DNA from: Shewanella ulleungensis
Lineage (GTDB): Bacteria > Pseudomonadota > Gammaproteobacteria > Enterobacterales > Shewanellaceae
Direction: 5' to 3'
DNA length: 64,000 nt
Assembly (NCBI RefSeq): GCF_014648315.1
Contig: NZ_BMQW01000003.1
Location: 432,865-496,864, forward strand
Made by a program: the position numbers and the translations under genes. Below, piece by piece: positions 21,222-29,988 of this stretch; positions within the stretch are counted from its first letter, which is position 1, and each line of letters opens with the position of its first letter. Below the pieces are notes generated by a model that made no database searches, had not been told where the DNA came from, and worked only from the letters and a program-made list of their open reading frames with translations.

Positions 21222-21407
21222 TCGTTAGTCCTTAACGTTAATTTTTATTAATCTTAATCATTTTTACAAAATAGTATTTAATTATCAATATTATATTTTG
21301 ATTTTGTCAAAAATAAGCCATTGCATTTAGCAACAGCTTTTTAGTAAGGAGGCGCATATTAATCATTTTAAAATAAGCGTTTAGCTATTATTCATTGTCT
21401 CAAAACA

Positions 21408-23876
21408 TTATTGAGCTAGTTGTTTCACCACAGGATAAAAGTCCCACACTTGCTCATCGGTCATTGAACGTACCAATTTAACATATTCAGCATGAGTCCA
21501 CGCCAATGGCGTTGCAGAGTTGGTACCATCACCCATTTTATAATCATAACGTGTTGGGTTACCGACACCGTCCCACGCTTGTTCTGGCAGCATTAATCCC
21601 TTGTTGGCAAAAGTTTCCATGCCTTGAACGTAGGTGTTAATTAATGCTTTTTTGCGGTCTGGGGTTAAATTGCCTTCAGCTGTGGCAAGTGCTAACTCGT
21701 AATGGCCACGCTCGCCGGTAAAAAAGGGCCATACTCGGCCGCGTTGATCTTCAGTATTGCCATTTTCAGCATAGCTAAAACCTGTGACCGTATCTTCTCC
21801 GTAACCATCGTTACCATAGCGGCGATACCCCGGTACTTTACTGCCATCTTTAGCGGTAAACTCGTACTTAACCCGTAGGTTATCTTCAAGTTGCTGATTA
21901 TCGATTAGCATTACGCTGTTTTTAATGACAGGGTCTTGCGCATCCACTACGCCATAACGCACTAACTCTAAAAAGCCTCCGTCTAAAATAAGCCGTTGAT
22001 CTAAGCCTGGCTTACCATTGTTATCGAGTAGTTTCTCTTCTGTATTAGGATTGCCGTTTGGGCTAATACGCACATAATAGGGGGCGACTTGACCTTGATT
22101 ATTGGTTTCACCTAATAAACCTGCGGTGGTGACCATTGTCGTTGCTAGTTGGTTTTGCAGTTGCTTGGCTAGCGCTAGGTATGTCTTGGCATCACGGTCT
22201 TGTGCGAGTACGCCAATGTCATTGGCAGCCACTAAACCTGCAATAATTGCCGCGGTGGTAGACGGTGAAAACCCTGCTTGTTCTTCCCAGCGCTCTTGTT
22301 GGGTACTTGGTGGGCTAATGTTAGTCTCATTCCAGTCAAGCTTTACCTTACCACCTGTAACTAAAAAGTCAGCGGCAGGCTTAAGCATGTCTTGATACCA
22401 AGAGATAATCTCAGCGTCTGTTAACACACCAGCTTGCCACAATTTCCAGCCTAGCATGATTGGCATCGCGGTTTGATCAAGTTGTACGCCAACCCATTCT
22501 ATTTCGCCATCAACATGAGTTTTTTGTAAAAACCATCCAGGTGTACCTGCAAAACCTGGGGTTTGCTGACTAACCTGAACTTTCTTTAAATACTCAAACG
22601 CCACTTTAGGTGTTTGTGTATCGCCCATGGCTAAAAATGCCATTGCACATTGATAAAAGTCACGCGGCCATACTGCTTTATAACCTGTACTTCCAACCTT
22701 AGCTGATACCGTGTCGCCCCAAGGATTAGACAATGATGCGATTAACGCACCCGCATGGGTTTTATCTTCTTGTGCTTTTAATACTAATGCACTGGCATAA
22801 AGCAGTTTGCCGTTATCTGTAGTGTTAGCACTCATGCTGGGCAATGGTGTGAGTGAGGCGAGGTAGTCTTTCCAACCAATATGTTGTTCATCGCCTAAAT
22901 AAGCCTGCTTTACCGCATCGTAACCGGCATCTAATGTGGCCTGTGCTGTTGCTAAACTGCTGGCTTTGTCTTGAGCGAATCCGATGGCTAAGTTAAAGCT
23001 TAGGCTGTCATTTGCTTTTGTCAGGGTGGGGTACTGTGCAGTTAAGGCAACATTGCCACCTTGATTAGTATTGCTAGTCGTTTGGTAGAGTGAGTCAAGC
23101 TTACCATTGTCTTGTAAATCGATAATCCCGTCAGATGAGCCTACAAAGCCTGCGCTCGCGTGAACAAAGTCAACATCGCTTTTAATGGTCATAACCGTTG
23201 AGTTTGTATCACTGGTATGTGCGACAAGTGCTTTACCCTCAATCGCTGCAATATCATTAGCACCACTATTGTCGATATGTGGGTTTACGTACAAATGAGG
23301 AGTAATTCCAGCTTCAAAAGCACTAAAGGTCACGTTCATCATCAAGCTATTTCTATCAGGATCGGTAAAAATATGCTTTTCGATTTGGTATTTCCCCTCA
23401 ATATCTTTGTTGATGATTTTATAAGCCAATGATTGTGGACGGCCTTGGTCGTCCGTATCGAGATATTCTATAGTGCTAATAGTGTTATCTTTTTCAGTAT
23501 CAACAAAGCCATTGCCGCTGATAATAAATTGCAGCTCTTTTAATTGCGCATTATGAATAAGACCAAACATGGTTTCGGTGAGTATGCCCTGGGCAACAGA
23601 AAACCACACTTTACTTACAGGATTTGCGGCCTGGTCTTGGTATTGACCATTGATGTAAGGCTCGTAAGATGTGCCGATGCCTGTTTTGCCAGAGAATGCC
23701 CACGTTGGCTCTGTGCCCGGAGAACCAGGTGCAACCTTATTTAACTGCGATACTTCAGCTAAAGTGTTAACGTTTGTTGCTGTGTCTGCAGGTGAGCAGC
23801 CAGTTAATACTAGGCCTAATAAGCTTGCGGCGATGGCATTCGAAATGACACTGTGCTGTGAGTGTGGCTTTAACAT
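21408..23876 (-). CDS. GH15 glucoamylase/glucodextranase lipoprotein
   Basis: Releases glucose from the non-reducing ends of starch or dextrins. From ATG 23876 (GGGGA six nt before it) the product is 822 aa. A lipoprotein signal ends in LVLTGC (Cys27, with Ser at +2, predicting the outer membrane). Then comes a beta-rich N domain (about 45-300) and the alpha-helical GH15 domain with WPRDFYQCAM, GEIEWVGVQLDQTAMPIM, RWEEQAGFSPST (likely general acid) and the C-terminal LAWTHAEYVKL (likely base region). It lies 73 bp after the MFS transporter gene on the same strand and is probably co-transcribed with it. Confidence 0.9.
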   Translation of the reverse strand: MLKPHSQHSVISNAIAASLLGLVLTGCSPADTATNVNTLAEVSQLNKVAPGSPGTEPTWAFSGKTGIGTSYEPYINGQYQDQAANPVSKVWFSVAQGILTETMFGLIHNAQLKELQFIISGNGFVDTEKDNTISTIEYLDTDDQGRPQSLAYKIINKDIEGKYQIEKHIFTDPDRNSLMMNVTFSAFEAGITPHLYVNPHIDNSGANDIAAIEGKALVAHTSDTNSTVMTIKSDVDFVHASAGFVGSSDGIIDLQDNGKLDSLYQTTSNTNQGGNVALTAQYPTLTKANDSLSFNLAIGFAQDKASSLATAQATLDAGYDAVKQAYLGDEQHIGWKDYLASLTPLPSMSANTTDNGKLLYASALVLKAQEDKTHAGALIASLSNPWGDTVSAKVGSTGYKAVWPRDFYQCAMAFLAMGDTQTPKVAFEYLKKVQVSQQTPGFAGTPGWFLQKTHVDGEIEWVGVQLDQTAMPIMLGWKLWQAGVLTDAEIISWYQDMLKPAADFLVTGGKVKLDWNETNISPPSTQQERWEEQAGFSPSTTAAIIAGLVAANDIGVLAQDRDAKTYLALAKQLQNQLATTMVTTAGLLGETNNQGQVAPYYVRISPNGNPNTEEKLLDNNGKPGLDQRLILDGGFLELVRYGVVDAQDPVIKNSVMLIDNQQLEDNLRVKYEFTAKDGSKVPGYRRYGNDGYGEDTVTGFSYAENGNTEDQRGRVWPFFTGERGHYELALATAEGNLTPDRKKALINTYVQGMETFANKGLMLPEQAWDGVGNPTRYDYKMGDGTNSATPLAWTHAEYVKLVRSMTDEQVWDFYPVVKQLAQ

Positions 23877-23961
23877 AAACTTCCCCAAAATATTGTCTGT
23901 GACGATGACAGAGCACTGATATTGTTGTTGCTGTATTATTCTTATTTATTCTTTAATGGAT

Positions 23962-25500
23962 TTATTGTTCTTGTTTTACAAATAGCACCGCAATACCCGA
24001 CACCATCATAAATACACCACCTAATACCAATGCATAAATTGGCTGGCCGTCAAAAAATACTTTTAACAGTAACCCTAAAATACTGGCTGCAAGTAACTGC
24101 GGAATAACAATAAAAAAGTTAAAAATCCCTAGATACACCCCCATTTTTTTAGCGGGTAAAGCTGAAGACAGCATGGCGTAGGGCACAGACAAAATAGAGG
24201 CCCAGGCAAAGCCGACACCAATCATTGGGATCCATAACTGGTTCGGGTCTTCAATAAACATAAAGCTTATTAACCCCATGCCGCCTAAAAACATATTAAT
24301 GGTATGAGTGAACTTAATGCCGACAGCTTTGGCTAAAAACGGAATGATGATAGCGGCGAGGGCGGCAAAACCGTTATATGAAGCAAATAACATCCCCACC
24401 CAATCTGCTCCGTCGTTATAAGCTTGGCTTAATACATCACTGGTGGCGTAATGGTGTGACGTCACCGCAGCGGTGGTGTATATCCACATGGCAAAGAGGG
24501 CAAACCAAGCAAAAAACTGTACTACAGCTAATTGTTGCATGGCTTTTGGCATATGAAATAAATCATCGACCACATTAAATAACATGCCAAACTTTTCGCG
24601 TTGCACGCTTGTATTGCTTGTTTGAGACAGTTTGCGGGCACAAAATAGTTGCAGCGGGCCAAATGCGAAAATACCAATACTAAGAATATAAAGCTGCTTA
24701 TCGAGGGCTTGTATTAAAATTGCTGAAGTAAATACGGCACCAATGACCATCCAAATGATGCCACCGGTTTGGTACTGTTTACTGGTACGGCTATTGGTGT
24801 TTTCTGTTGCGTCAACACGATTAGCGTGTTGCTCAAACGAGGCTAACTCTTCTGGCGAATATTCTTTACTTGAGATAATGGTCCAACCTACCGCAACAAA
24901 TAACACAGTACCACCAAAATAGAATGAGTAGCGAACTGAATCAGCAATTTCACCTGCAGCAGCGGTATTTGCCACGTCAAATACATTGGTTAACATATAA
25001 GGCATGGCAGAGGCGACAACAGCACCAATGCCAATAAAGAAGCTTTGCATTGCGTACCCTTGGGTACGCTGGCTTTTAGGTAAGTTGTCGCCAACAAAGG
25101 CGCGAAATGGTTCCATGGCGATGTTGATCGACGCATCCATAATCCACAACATCCCTGCTGCAATCCACAAGGTAGGAGAATGAGGCATTATAAAGAGTGA
25201 CAATGTGGTTAGCACTGCACCAACTAAGAAGTAGGGACGACGACGTCCAAGGGCATTCCAGGTGTTGTCACTCATGTAACCAATAATAGGTTGTACAATT
25301 AACCCTGTGAGCGGCGCGGCAATCCATAAAATAGGAATGTCATCGATGGCTGCACCTAAAGTTTGAAAAATACGACTGACGTTGGCGTTTTGCAGAGCAA
25401 AACCAAATTGAATCCCCAAAAAACCAAAGCACATATTAAAGATTTGCCAAAAGCTAAGCTGTGGTTGTTGAATCACTTTATGATGATTTTCTGCAGACAT
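23962..25500 (-). CDS. SLC45-like MFS sugar transporter (probable maltodextrin uptake)
   Basis: A 512-aa inner-membrane protein with 12 hydrophobic segments. The N-terminal WQIFNMCFGFLGIQFGFALQNANVSRIF and the loop-2/3 motif NALGRRRPYFLVG are typical of the sucrose/maltose:H+ symporters related to SLC45. A longer hydrophilic stretch at about 225-250 separates the halves. Placement between an operator-bearing leader and a GH15 gene makes maltose or maltodextrins the likely substrate. The promoter is about 300 bp upstream (25798-25853) and a terminator hairpin lies in between. Confidence 0.87.
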   Translation of the reverse strand: MSAENHHKVIQQPQLSFWQIFNMCFGFLGIQFGFALQNANVSRIFQTLGAAIDDIPILWIAAPLTGLIVQPIIGYMSDNTWNALGRRRPYFLVGAVLTTLSLFIMPHSPTLWIAAGMLWIMDASINIAMEPFRAFVGDNLPKSQRTQGYAMQSFFIGIGAVVASAMPYMLTNVFDVANTAAAGEIADSVRYSFYFGGTVLFVAVGWTIISSKEYSPEELASFEQHANRVDATENTNSRTSKQYQTGGIIWMVIGAVFTSAILIQALDKQLYILSIGIFAFGPLQLFCARKLSQTSNTSVQREKFGMLFNVVDDLFHMPKAMQQLAVVQFFAWFALFAMWIYTTAAVTSHHYATSDVLSQAYNDGADWVGMLFASYNGFAALAAIIIPFLAKAVGIKFTHTINMFLGGMGLISFMFIEDPNQLWIPMIGVGFAWASILSVPYAMLSSALPAKKMGVYLGIFNFFIVIPQLLAASILGLLLKVFFDGQPIYALVLGGVFMMVSGIAVLFVKQEQ

Positions 25501-25611
25501 GTTCTATCCCTTTTATCAGTCGCGATGCTGACTTTTTATTATTTATTTTAATGATGCTATTTAGCCTTCAAGTGTGTCAGACACAAGCTTGAGGTCATGG
25601 ATATGTAGAAA

Positions 25612-25656
25612 TATAAAAAACGGCGAATACGTCTCTCCCTAAGACAAGTATTCGCC
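25612..25656 (-). terminator. Terminator hairpin in the leader of the MFS transporter gene
   Basis: Read on the minus strand, GGCGAATAC and GTATTCGCC form a 9-bp stem with a 17-nt loop, then G and six T. It lies about 140 nt downstream of the predicted start of transcription and 112 bp before the MFS ATG. It could end read-through from the GH97 gene or act as an attenuator. Confidence 0.75.
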
Positions 25657-25797
25657 AAGACCTAAGCATTGACTATGGCTATTGTCCAAATAAACCATCG
25701 ACAAACACAGCGGAGGTACTTAAAGCTGGTGGACTTAACACGTGACACACCAGAAACGACCTAGCCCTCTCATCCTGCAATTTGAGAACGAAATAGC

Positions 25798-25853
25798 AGG
25801 TTTTATAGTAGCCTCGAGCATATTGTGGGTTCAACTTACTACATACGTATTCA
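25798..25853 (-). promoter_or_regulatory. Operator and promoter of the MFS-GH15 operon
   Basis: On the minus strand: TGAATACGTATGTA (25840-25853), 5 nt, TTGAAC as -35, 18 nt, TACTAT as -10 (25805-25810), giving a start near 25798. Spacing is identical to the GH97 and TonB promoters. Confidence 0.6.
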
Positions 25854-25893
25854 TGGCATTTGAGCAACGAAAAGCACACACTTATGCAACATA

Positions 25894-28002
25894 TTACAAG
25901 GCTTTAAAGCGAATTGCTGTACCGCCACTAGGCGCGAGTGACAACGTAAGTGAATCAGTGGCTGTGACGGTTTGGGTTTCTATTACATAGTCATAAGGAT
26001 TACTGAGCCAGTCAGCCTTTTCCCCATCGCGATAAATCTGTGCCTGGTATTGTTTACCTGGTGTTAAAAAATCCAGTTTTATTGAAATTTTACGTGGTTT
26101 TTCGTCAGTAAGCGCTCCCAAATACCAATCTTCTGCGTCACGTTGTTTACGTGCAAAAGCCACATAGTCGCCAATGTCACCTGCGAGGGCGATGCTGTCA
26201 TTCCAGTCGGTAGGCACATCTTGAATAAATTGAAACGCATCGAGCCGTTGTACATAATTACGCGGTAAGTCTGCTGCCATTTGGATAGGGCTATACAACA
26301 CAACATACAGTGCGAGTTGTTTGGTTAAGGTCGTATTAACCCGATTAATCGCCTCAAGACCTTCAGGTGCTAAATTGAAAATGCCTGGGGTAAAGTCCAT
26401 TGGTCCTGCCAGCATTCGAGTGTACGGTAATATAGCGGTATGTTCGGGTGTATTTGGCGGGCTGCCCCATGCATTAAACTCTTGACCTCTTGCGCCTTCG
26501 CGCGCAATCCAGTTAGGGTAAGTGCGGCGTAAGCCCGTGTCTTTAATTGGTTCATGGGTATTAATGCTAATGCCACGTTTTGCCGCTTCAGTCACGCTGT
26601 GTAGATATTCGTTTACCATAAACTGGCCGTCGTGCCATTCGTGTCTGGTTATGCCGTTTTCATCAATGCGCTTTATGTCGCCGCCGTCTGCCACATAACC
26701 GGTTTTTATTTGAGTGACGCCATGCTTTTTATACAAGTCATAAGCGTCGCTCATTTGATTGCGGTAGTTCGTCACAGAGCCTGAGGTTTCGTGATGGCCA
26801 ATTAAGCGAACGTTTTTACTCTTGCCGTATTGGCTTATCGCTTCCATATCAAAGTCAGGATAAGCTTGGGTAAAACTAAATACATCGCCATTGTGAAACC
26901 AGCTGCCGTCCCAGCCTTCATTCCAACCTTCAACTAATACGCCATCAAAGCCATATTGCGCAGCAAAGTCCATGTAGCGTTTGGTTTCGCTGGTGGTTGC
27001 GCCGTGTTTAGGCCCACTACCCCAGGTGTTTTCGTTGAGGTGCATACCCCACCAAATACCCACGTATTTACCCGGTTGTACCCAAGACACATCACCCAGT
27101 TTGTTAGGTTCGTTAAGATTAAGAATGAGATCTGAATTCAATAACCCTGGAGCATCATTAGCGATTTGAATAGTGCGCCAAGGTGATGAAAATCCCGGTT
27201 GTGTTTTTACCCGTATGCCATCTGACCACGGGGTTAAATCTGCGCGTAATGTGCCGTCTCGGCCTTGATTTAATACCATGGCGGCATAATCAGTTAGTGC
27301 CGCTTCATGGATGCTCATGTGCACGCCATCAGCCGTTCTAAATGTCATCGGGGTATGGGCGCGGTCGATTTTATCGAGTGTAGTGGTGCGATATAAATAC
27401 TCATACCGGTTCCAACCACGTCCGGGGATCCACCATGCAGTGGTCTGCTGTGGATTGGGGATAACAAACTCGGTGAGTTCGTCTGTAATATCCAGTTTGG
27501 GTGTGCTCGTCAAGCCTGCTTGTTTTGGTACCACATAACGAAAGCCAATACCGTCGTTAAAGGCTTTAAATTCAATATCAAAATCGAGCTTACCGTTAGA
27601 TAAAGTCGCGACGATCCTATTGTAATGATCGCGTACGTTTTCACGTTCGCCCCAAGGTTGTTGCCAGGTTTGGTCAACACTGTTACGGGTGACATTCTTA
27701 ATGGTAAATTCACTGCCAAGTTCACCTAGCTGTGCAAAAACTAAACCTAGTTTACTCGGATTAATGACGGTTTTACCGTTAAATTGAATGTGGTATTCAG
27801 GGTGGCCACTGTCGTCTGTTAAGCTGATATAGATGTGGGTGTCTGGCGAGCTCACCTGCACAGTTTTCGCATTCACCATGCTCGACAAGGTCAAGCCACA
27901 GAGTGCTAAAGCGTAGGTTAAACCAATGATTGGTTTGTTAAATTGAGCTCGAGTATCAACACCAGCGCACAAAGCCGCTGGCTGTAAGTATGAGGGTGTC
28001 AT
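25894..28002 (-). CDS. susB: GH97 alpha-glucosidase (SusB-like)
   Basis: Periplasmic alpha-glucosidase acting on maltooligosaccharides. The 702-aa product has an unusually long leader: a ~25-residue polar extension, then a hydrophobic core (PIIGLTYALALCGLTLSSMV) and a likely cut after VNA (about residue 44). The GH97 beta-sandwich N domain is followed by the catalytic barrel with GFDGVLVEGWNEGWDG, LIGHHETSGSVTNY, INTHEPIKDTGLRRTYPNW and REGARGQEFNAWG. The glutamates in the last three blocks match the inverting SusB branch rather than the retaining branch. AAGGAT precedes the ATG. It has its own operator-promoter at 28038-28093. Confidence 0.92.
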   Translation of the reverse strand: MTPSYLQPAALCAGVDTRAQFNKPIIGLTYALALCGLTLSSMVNAKTVQVSSPDTHIYISLTDDSGHPEYHIQFNGKTVINPSKLGLVFAQLGELGSEFTIKNVTRNSVDQTWQQPWGERENVRDHYNRIVATLSNGKLDFDIEFKAFNDGIGFRYVVPKQAGLTSTPKLDITDELTEFVIPNPQQTTAWWIPGRGWNRYEYLYRTTTLDKIDRAHTPMTFRTADGVHMSIHEAALTDYAAMVLNQGRDGTLRADLTPWSDGIRVKTQPGFSSPWRTIQIANDAPGLLNSDLILNLNEPNKLGDVSWVQPGKYVGIWWGMHLNENTWGSGPKHGATTSETKRYMDFAAQYGFDGVLVEGWNEGWDGSWFHNGDVFSFTQAYPDFDMEAISQYGKSKNVRLIGHHETSGSVTNYRNQMSDAYDLYKKHGVTQIKTGYVADGGDIKRIDENGITRHEWHDGQFMVNEYLHSVTEAAKRGISINTHEPIKDTGLRRTYPNWIAREGARGQEFNAWGSPPNTPEHTAILPYTRMLAGPMDFTPGIFNLAPEGLEAINRVNTTLTKQLALYVVLYSPIQMAADLPRNYVQRLDAFQFIQDVPTDWNDSIALAGDIGDYVAFARKQRDAEDWYLGALTDEKPRKISIKLDFLTPGKQYQAQIYRDGEKADWLSNPYDYVIETQTVTATDSLTLSLAPSGGTAIRFKAL

Positions 28003-28037
28003 ACGGTATCCTTGTTGTTTATTATTATATCGTTATC

Positions 28038-28093
28038 AACAAGTAATATATGACGCTTTTAGATTTTACCGCAAAGATCTGCATACGTATTCA
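28038..28093 (-). promoter_or_regulatory. Operator and promoter of the GH97 gene
   Basis: On the minus strand: TGAATACGTATGCA (28080-28093), 5 nt, TTGCGG as -35 (28069-28074), 18 nt, TATATT as -10 (28045-28050), start near 28038, which leaves a 36-nt 5' UTR. Confidence 0.6.
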
Positions 28094-28164
28094 GAGCGAG
28101 AATGGCAAGATGGTATTGTCATGCTTGCAAGAAGTGACACGCTAACTCAGAAGGTGAAGGTAAG

Positions 28165-28482
28165 TTACTCACGTTTTACTAGCGCAAATTTCCCTGTTAC
28201 TCGTTGGCCGCGTGAACGTTCGCACCAAAAACTATAGATAGGGTAAATGAGTGCAGCGCCAATGACCGAAAACACAAAACCTAAAAAAGCATACATTAAG
28301 CTAGCGAACCAAAAAACGTCACCTTCAGAGCCTTCAATATGGATTTGTGTTGAAACGACCAAGTGAAATGCGATGGAAAAGGATAAGGCAGCGCCAAAAC
28401 AAATCCAAAGTGCGATGGCCATAAATGAAAAGAAGCTGAGTTGGATGCGCGCCTCGTCACTGTAGTGTTCGTGAATTTCCAT
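28165..28482 (-). CDS. Small membrane protein of unknown function
   Basis: A 105-aa protein with two clear hydrophobic segments (about residues 15-45 and 60-85; the first long enough for one or two helices) and a basic C-terminal tail (CERSRGQRVTGKFALVKRE). I do not recognise the family. It stands alone on the minus strand between the TrmY-family gene and the GH97 gene. It has no sequence sign of belonging to the starch regulon and no operator in front of it. Confidence 0.65.
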   Translation of the reverse strand: MEIHEHYSDEARIQLSFFSFMAIALWICFGAALSFSIAFHLVVSTQIHIEGSEGDVFWFASLMYAFLGFVFSVIGAALIYPIYSFWCERSRGQRVTGKFALVKRE

Positions 28483-28600
28483 ATAAAGAACTTCCCTATA
28501 TAAACTTGGTTTTACTTAAATGAAATCTAAAGACTTGAGTGCAGTATGAATTGTGAATTGTGCACTCGAATCGATAGCATTTGGGTAAATAAGCCGACTT

Positions 28601-29197
28601 TTACAATCTCATGTCTAATTCATTGTGGATAAGCACCACGCATTGAGATGCAAAAAGCATTTTAGGGCCCAAATTAATATGTTGGGTGCCTAAACGCTTT
28701 AAGCTGTTAAAGCTCTTTTTAGGCATAGGAATATGGTCGGTCAATAAAAAACATGGGTTTACCGCAAACTCAATATCGCGAACTGGCGTGCCTTTTTTCT
28801 CTAACATATACAGCTGATATTCTTCGGCTAATTCTTGCACCAGCTTTTCAAAACTGACTGTGCGGACGGTAATACCAGCTTCCACTTCACGTAACTGCTC
28901 TTTATCCATGCCTTTAGATGCTGTTAATGCTTTAGCAATTTTATTGGTGAGGTTTTGCTCATGAAATCCACCAATATGACCTAGCTCACTTGAACGAAAG
29001 CATATTGTGCGGGAAAAATCGTTTGTGCTTTCTAACACTAGATACACCACGACATCATCACGATGAGACTGCGCAACGAAGATGGTATTCATTAAGGTGT
29101 GGGCTAAAATTTCGGTGTGAGCAGATTGGCCAATCCCCGCCAAAAACTGTTGGCTATCAACTGGAGCCGCTCTGGCTCGAACTACAAAAGCGCGCAT
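28601..29197 (-). CDS. TrmY-family (COG1901) RNA methyltransferase
   Basis: A 198-aa SPOUT-type protein matching the TrmY / DUF358 family. In archaea TrmY makes N1-methylpseudouridine at tRNA position 54. Landmarks are MRAFVVRARAAPVDS, VAQSHRDDVVVYLVLESTNDFSRTI, FLLTDHIPMPKKSFNSL and the C-terminal SPOUT-like LGPKMLFASQCVVLIHNELD. ATG 29197 is chosen because AGGA stands just upstream and the family motif starts there; an earlier start at 29227 only adds a short tail. Bacterial tRNAs normally carry ribothymidine at 54, so the target here is uncertain. Confidence 0.8.
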   Translation of the reverse strand: MRAFVVRARAAPVDSQQFLAGIGQSAHTEILAHTLMNTIFVAQSHRDDVVVYLVLESTNDFSRTICFRSSELGHIGGFHEQNLTNKIAKALTASKGMDKEQLREVEAGITVRTVSFEKLVQELAEEYQLYMLEKKGTPVRDIEFAVNPCFLLTDHIPMPKKSFNSLKRLGTQHINLGPKMLFASQCVVLIHNELDMRL

Positions 29198-29568
29198 CGT
29201 AAATCCTATTGGAAAAAAATTAAGCAAAAATAAATCACCTTTTCGCTAATCAATGAGCAACAGTCCAATCTGTGTATTCAAACTGATTAAAGGTAAATTT
29301 TATAGTTCATTATCACAGTTTTAGCGTCTGCTGTAATGCGATTAATCTCACTTACCAGCATTACGGCTCAAAATGACGCTAAAACAGAGTTCTATTCTAT
29401 TAGTAACCGTAGATTTACGCTCGCTAGAATGCGTTATTGCTGTGTCATGTTTAATTTTCTCTATTTAATTTTAGAAACATCCTTGCTGAACTTGTGTGCG
29501 AGATCAGGGTTTATCGGACAAGAATAAGATATAAAGTACAAAAAATTTACACCTTAACTGGAGATATA
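29198..29568. other. Intergenic region trmY-like / yecH with nested hairpin
   Basis: This 371-bp region lies between divergent genes and must hold both promoters. Its clear feature is a nested inverted repeat: GTTTTAGCGTC (29318-29328) pairs exactly with 29375-29385, and inside it GTAATGC (29333-29339) pairs with GCATTAC (29358-29364). No supported gene is present. Confidence 0.55.
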
Positions 29569-29811
29569 ATGTCTGAATCAATTCATGGTCATCAAGTAAT
29601 GCAAATGATGCTAGAACATGGCGCCGCGCTAACAAAACAAGATCTTAAAGCTATGATGCACACAACATTTGATGCAGATACGTGTTACCACACTTGTTCT
29701 GCCACTGAAATGGATGCTGATATGTTGATCTCGTTTTTAGAAAATAAAGGTAAGTTCATCGACAGTGATAATGGTATCACCACTGCCGCAGATAAAATCT
29801 GTAATCACTAG
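29569..29811 (+). CDS. yecH: YecH family metal-binding protein
   Basis: An 80-aa soluble protein matching the small YecH/DUF2492 family: MSESIHGHQVMQMMLEHG at the N terminus, then FDADTCYHTCSATEMDADMLISFLENKGKF and a C-terminal ICNH. The conserved Cys and His residues suggest metal binding; the role is unknown. The start at ATG 29569 has GGAG 6 nt upstream; an in-frame upstream extension has no such signal. Ends before a bidirectional terminator. Confidence 0.82.
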   Translation: MSESIHGHQVMQMMLEHGAALTKQDLKAMMHTTFDADTCYHTCSATEMDADMLISFLENKGKFIDSDNGITTAADKICNH

Positions 29812-29928
29812 TTCAATTATTAGGCTTTTGTTGGTTTTACGGTTGAGAGTCCGTTAATGATTATGAGATAGCGGTGCTGAACAATGATTGGACGAATAGA
29901 TTGATATTGGTTGATACAGATTGATATT

Positions 29929-29965
29929 AAAAAGTGCCGCAGATTGCTTATCTGCGGCATTTTTT
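29929..29965. terminator. Bidirectional terminator
   Basis: TGCCGCAGA / TCTGCGGCA (29935-29943, 29951-29959) with A-tract left and TTTTTTG right. It separates yecH from the end of the alpha-amylase gene. Confidence 0.9.
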
Positions 29966-29988
29966 GTTTTAACCATCCGAATTTAAGT

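Larger units (their letters stand above)
25501..25893. other. Leader / intergenic region GH97 - MFS
   Basis: This 393-bp stretch holds the operator-promoter at 25798-25853 and the terminator hairpin at 25612-25656. Between them is a short minus-strand open tail (SPPALSTSAVFVDGLFGQ, stop at 25679-25681) without a convincing start, possibly the remains of a lost gene. Closer to the ATG is another small hairpin around 25568-25590 (AAGTGTGTC / GACACAAGCTT). No complete gene is seen. Confidence 0.5.

Noticed and set aside
25742..25990. 82-aa plus-strand frame between GH97 and MFS genes
   Set aside because: Overlaps the end of GH97 and the operator-promoter; no ribosome binding site.
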